Source: an uncultured Prevotella sp. (lineage in GTDB: Bacteria > Bacteroidota > Bacteroidia > Bacteroidales > Bacteroidaceae). Taken from it: 33,812 bases of DNA. Below the pieces are notes generated by a model. The model was given only the letters and a program-made list of their open reading frames with translations, did not search any database and had not been told where the DNA came from. The stretch lies in contig CAKOVA010000019.1 in NCBI GenBank assembly GCA_934120735.1, positions 1 to 33,812 on the forward strand, in the 5' to 3' direction. Positions 33,621 to 33,812 of this stretch are shown piece by piece. Each line of letters opens with the position of its first letter. The first letter of the stretch is position 1. The position numbers and the translations under genes are program-made.

Positions 33621-33812
33621 TTACTTAATAGCGTCGTATGCCTGAATGGACTGAGTAAATCTGTTCATTACTTCTTCTGCAGTATAAAGTCCATCTGCAT
33701 TTGCTTTCAAGCCTTTCAGTTGCAAACCATACACTTCTGGAGGATTTTGTAAGTTTAGCATGGAGAGTCCTCGCAATTGCTGTGGATTTTGATATACAAT
33801 ATTGATAGCAAT
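33621..33812 (-). CDS. unknown protein, C-terminal part only (runs off the right edge)
   Basis: The last 63 codons of a minus-strand gene, from the window edge to TAA at 33621-33623. It includes IAINIVYQNPQQLRGLSML and ends TQSIQAYDAIK. It is soluble, with no membrane segment and no recognisable domain in this part. Codon use is A+T-rich, like the neighbouring GHL10 gene, and a hairpin follows the stop. I do not recognise the family; the missing N-terminus is needed. Confidence 0.7.
   Translation of the reverse strand: MAINIVYQNPQQLRGLSMLNLQNPPEVYGLQLKGLKANADGLYTAEEVMNRFTQSIQAYDAIK

Overview
The window looks like chromosomal DNA from a Bacteroidota, most likely a Prevotella-like genus. Four things point there: promoters of the TTTG-N19..21-TAnnTTTG type and no clear Shine-Dalgarno sites, a SusC/SusD pair, type IX secretion (T9SS) parts (a PorE-like lipoprotein and a cargo with a C-terminal sorting domain), and a TPR-sensor hybrid two-component regulator. 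All assignments come from reading the sequence; no database search was run.

Layout. 1-1230 is mostly non-coding: a truncated MITE-like repeat, a 9-bp tandem tract, a terminator hairpin and a C/T-rich tract. 1233-1878 holds an overlapping pair, a 75-aa unknown protein and a SpoT-like HD hydrolase. 2565-7042 is mutS2-topB, bracketed by two direct copies of a 212-bp palindromic repeat. 7626-12511 (minus) encodes a 1552-aa T9SS cargo preceded by a 55-aa small protein; divergent from them is porE (12794-14905). 15321-16867 (minus) is a tight three-gene operon: a DUF6249-like membrane protein, an ECF sigma factor and a DUF5056-like membrane protein. 16975-19952 (plus) carries an RsmF-like rRNA methyltransferase, thyA and folA, ending in a terminator that overlaps the folA stop. 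A full 195-bp MITE-like element with perfect 19-bp terminal inverted repeats follows. 20241-24501 (minus) is a SusC/SusD pair; tRNA-Val(CAC) diverges from it. 25173-28298 (minus) encodes a surface protein with three nearly identical 195-197-aa repeats and a 96-aa unknown. Divergent from these is a hybrid two-component regulator (28761-31559). 31820-33331 (minus) is a GHL10/DigH-like glycosyl hydrolase, and a gene fragment runs off the right edge.

How the genes fit together. thyA and folA form a dTMP/folate cycle. PorE should help anchor the T9SS to peptidoglycan, and the adjacent cargo is a plausible T9SS client. The DUF6249-sigma-DUF5056 operon looks like a self-contained envelope signalling unit. 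The hybrid regulator may control the divergent repeat-protein genes, and three 11-bp direct repeats between them are candidate operators. The least explained parts are the 55-aa protein ahead of the T9SS cargo, the 75-aa/HD-hydrolase pair with a palindrome in its promoter, the repeat-protein/regulator locus, and several intergenic repeat families (MITE-like, 212-bp palindromic, TTCG-type, and -7-box hairpin repeats).
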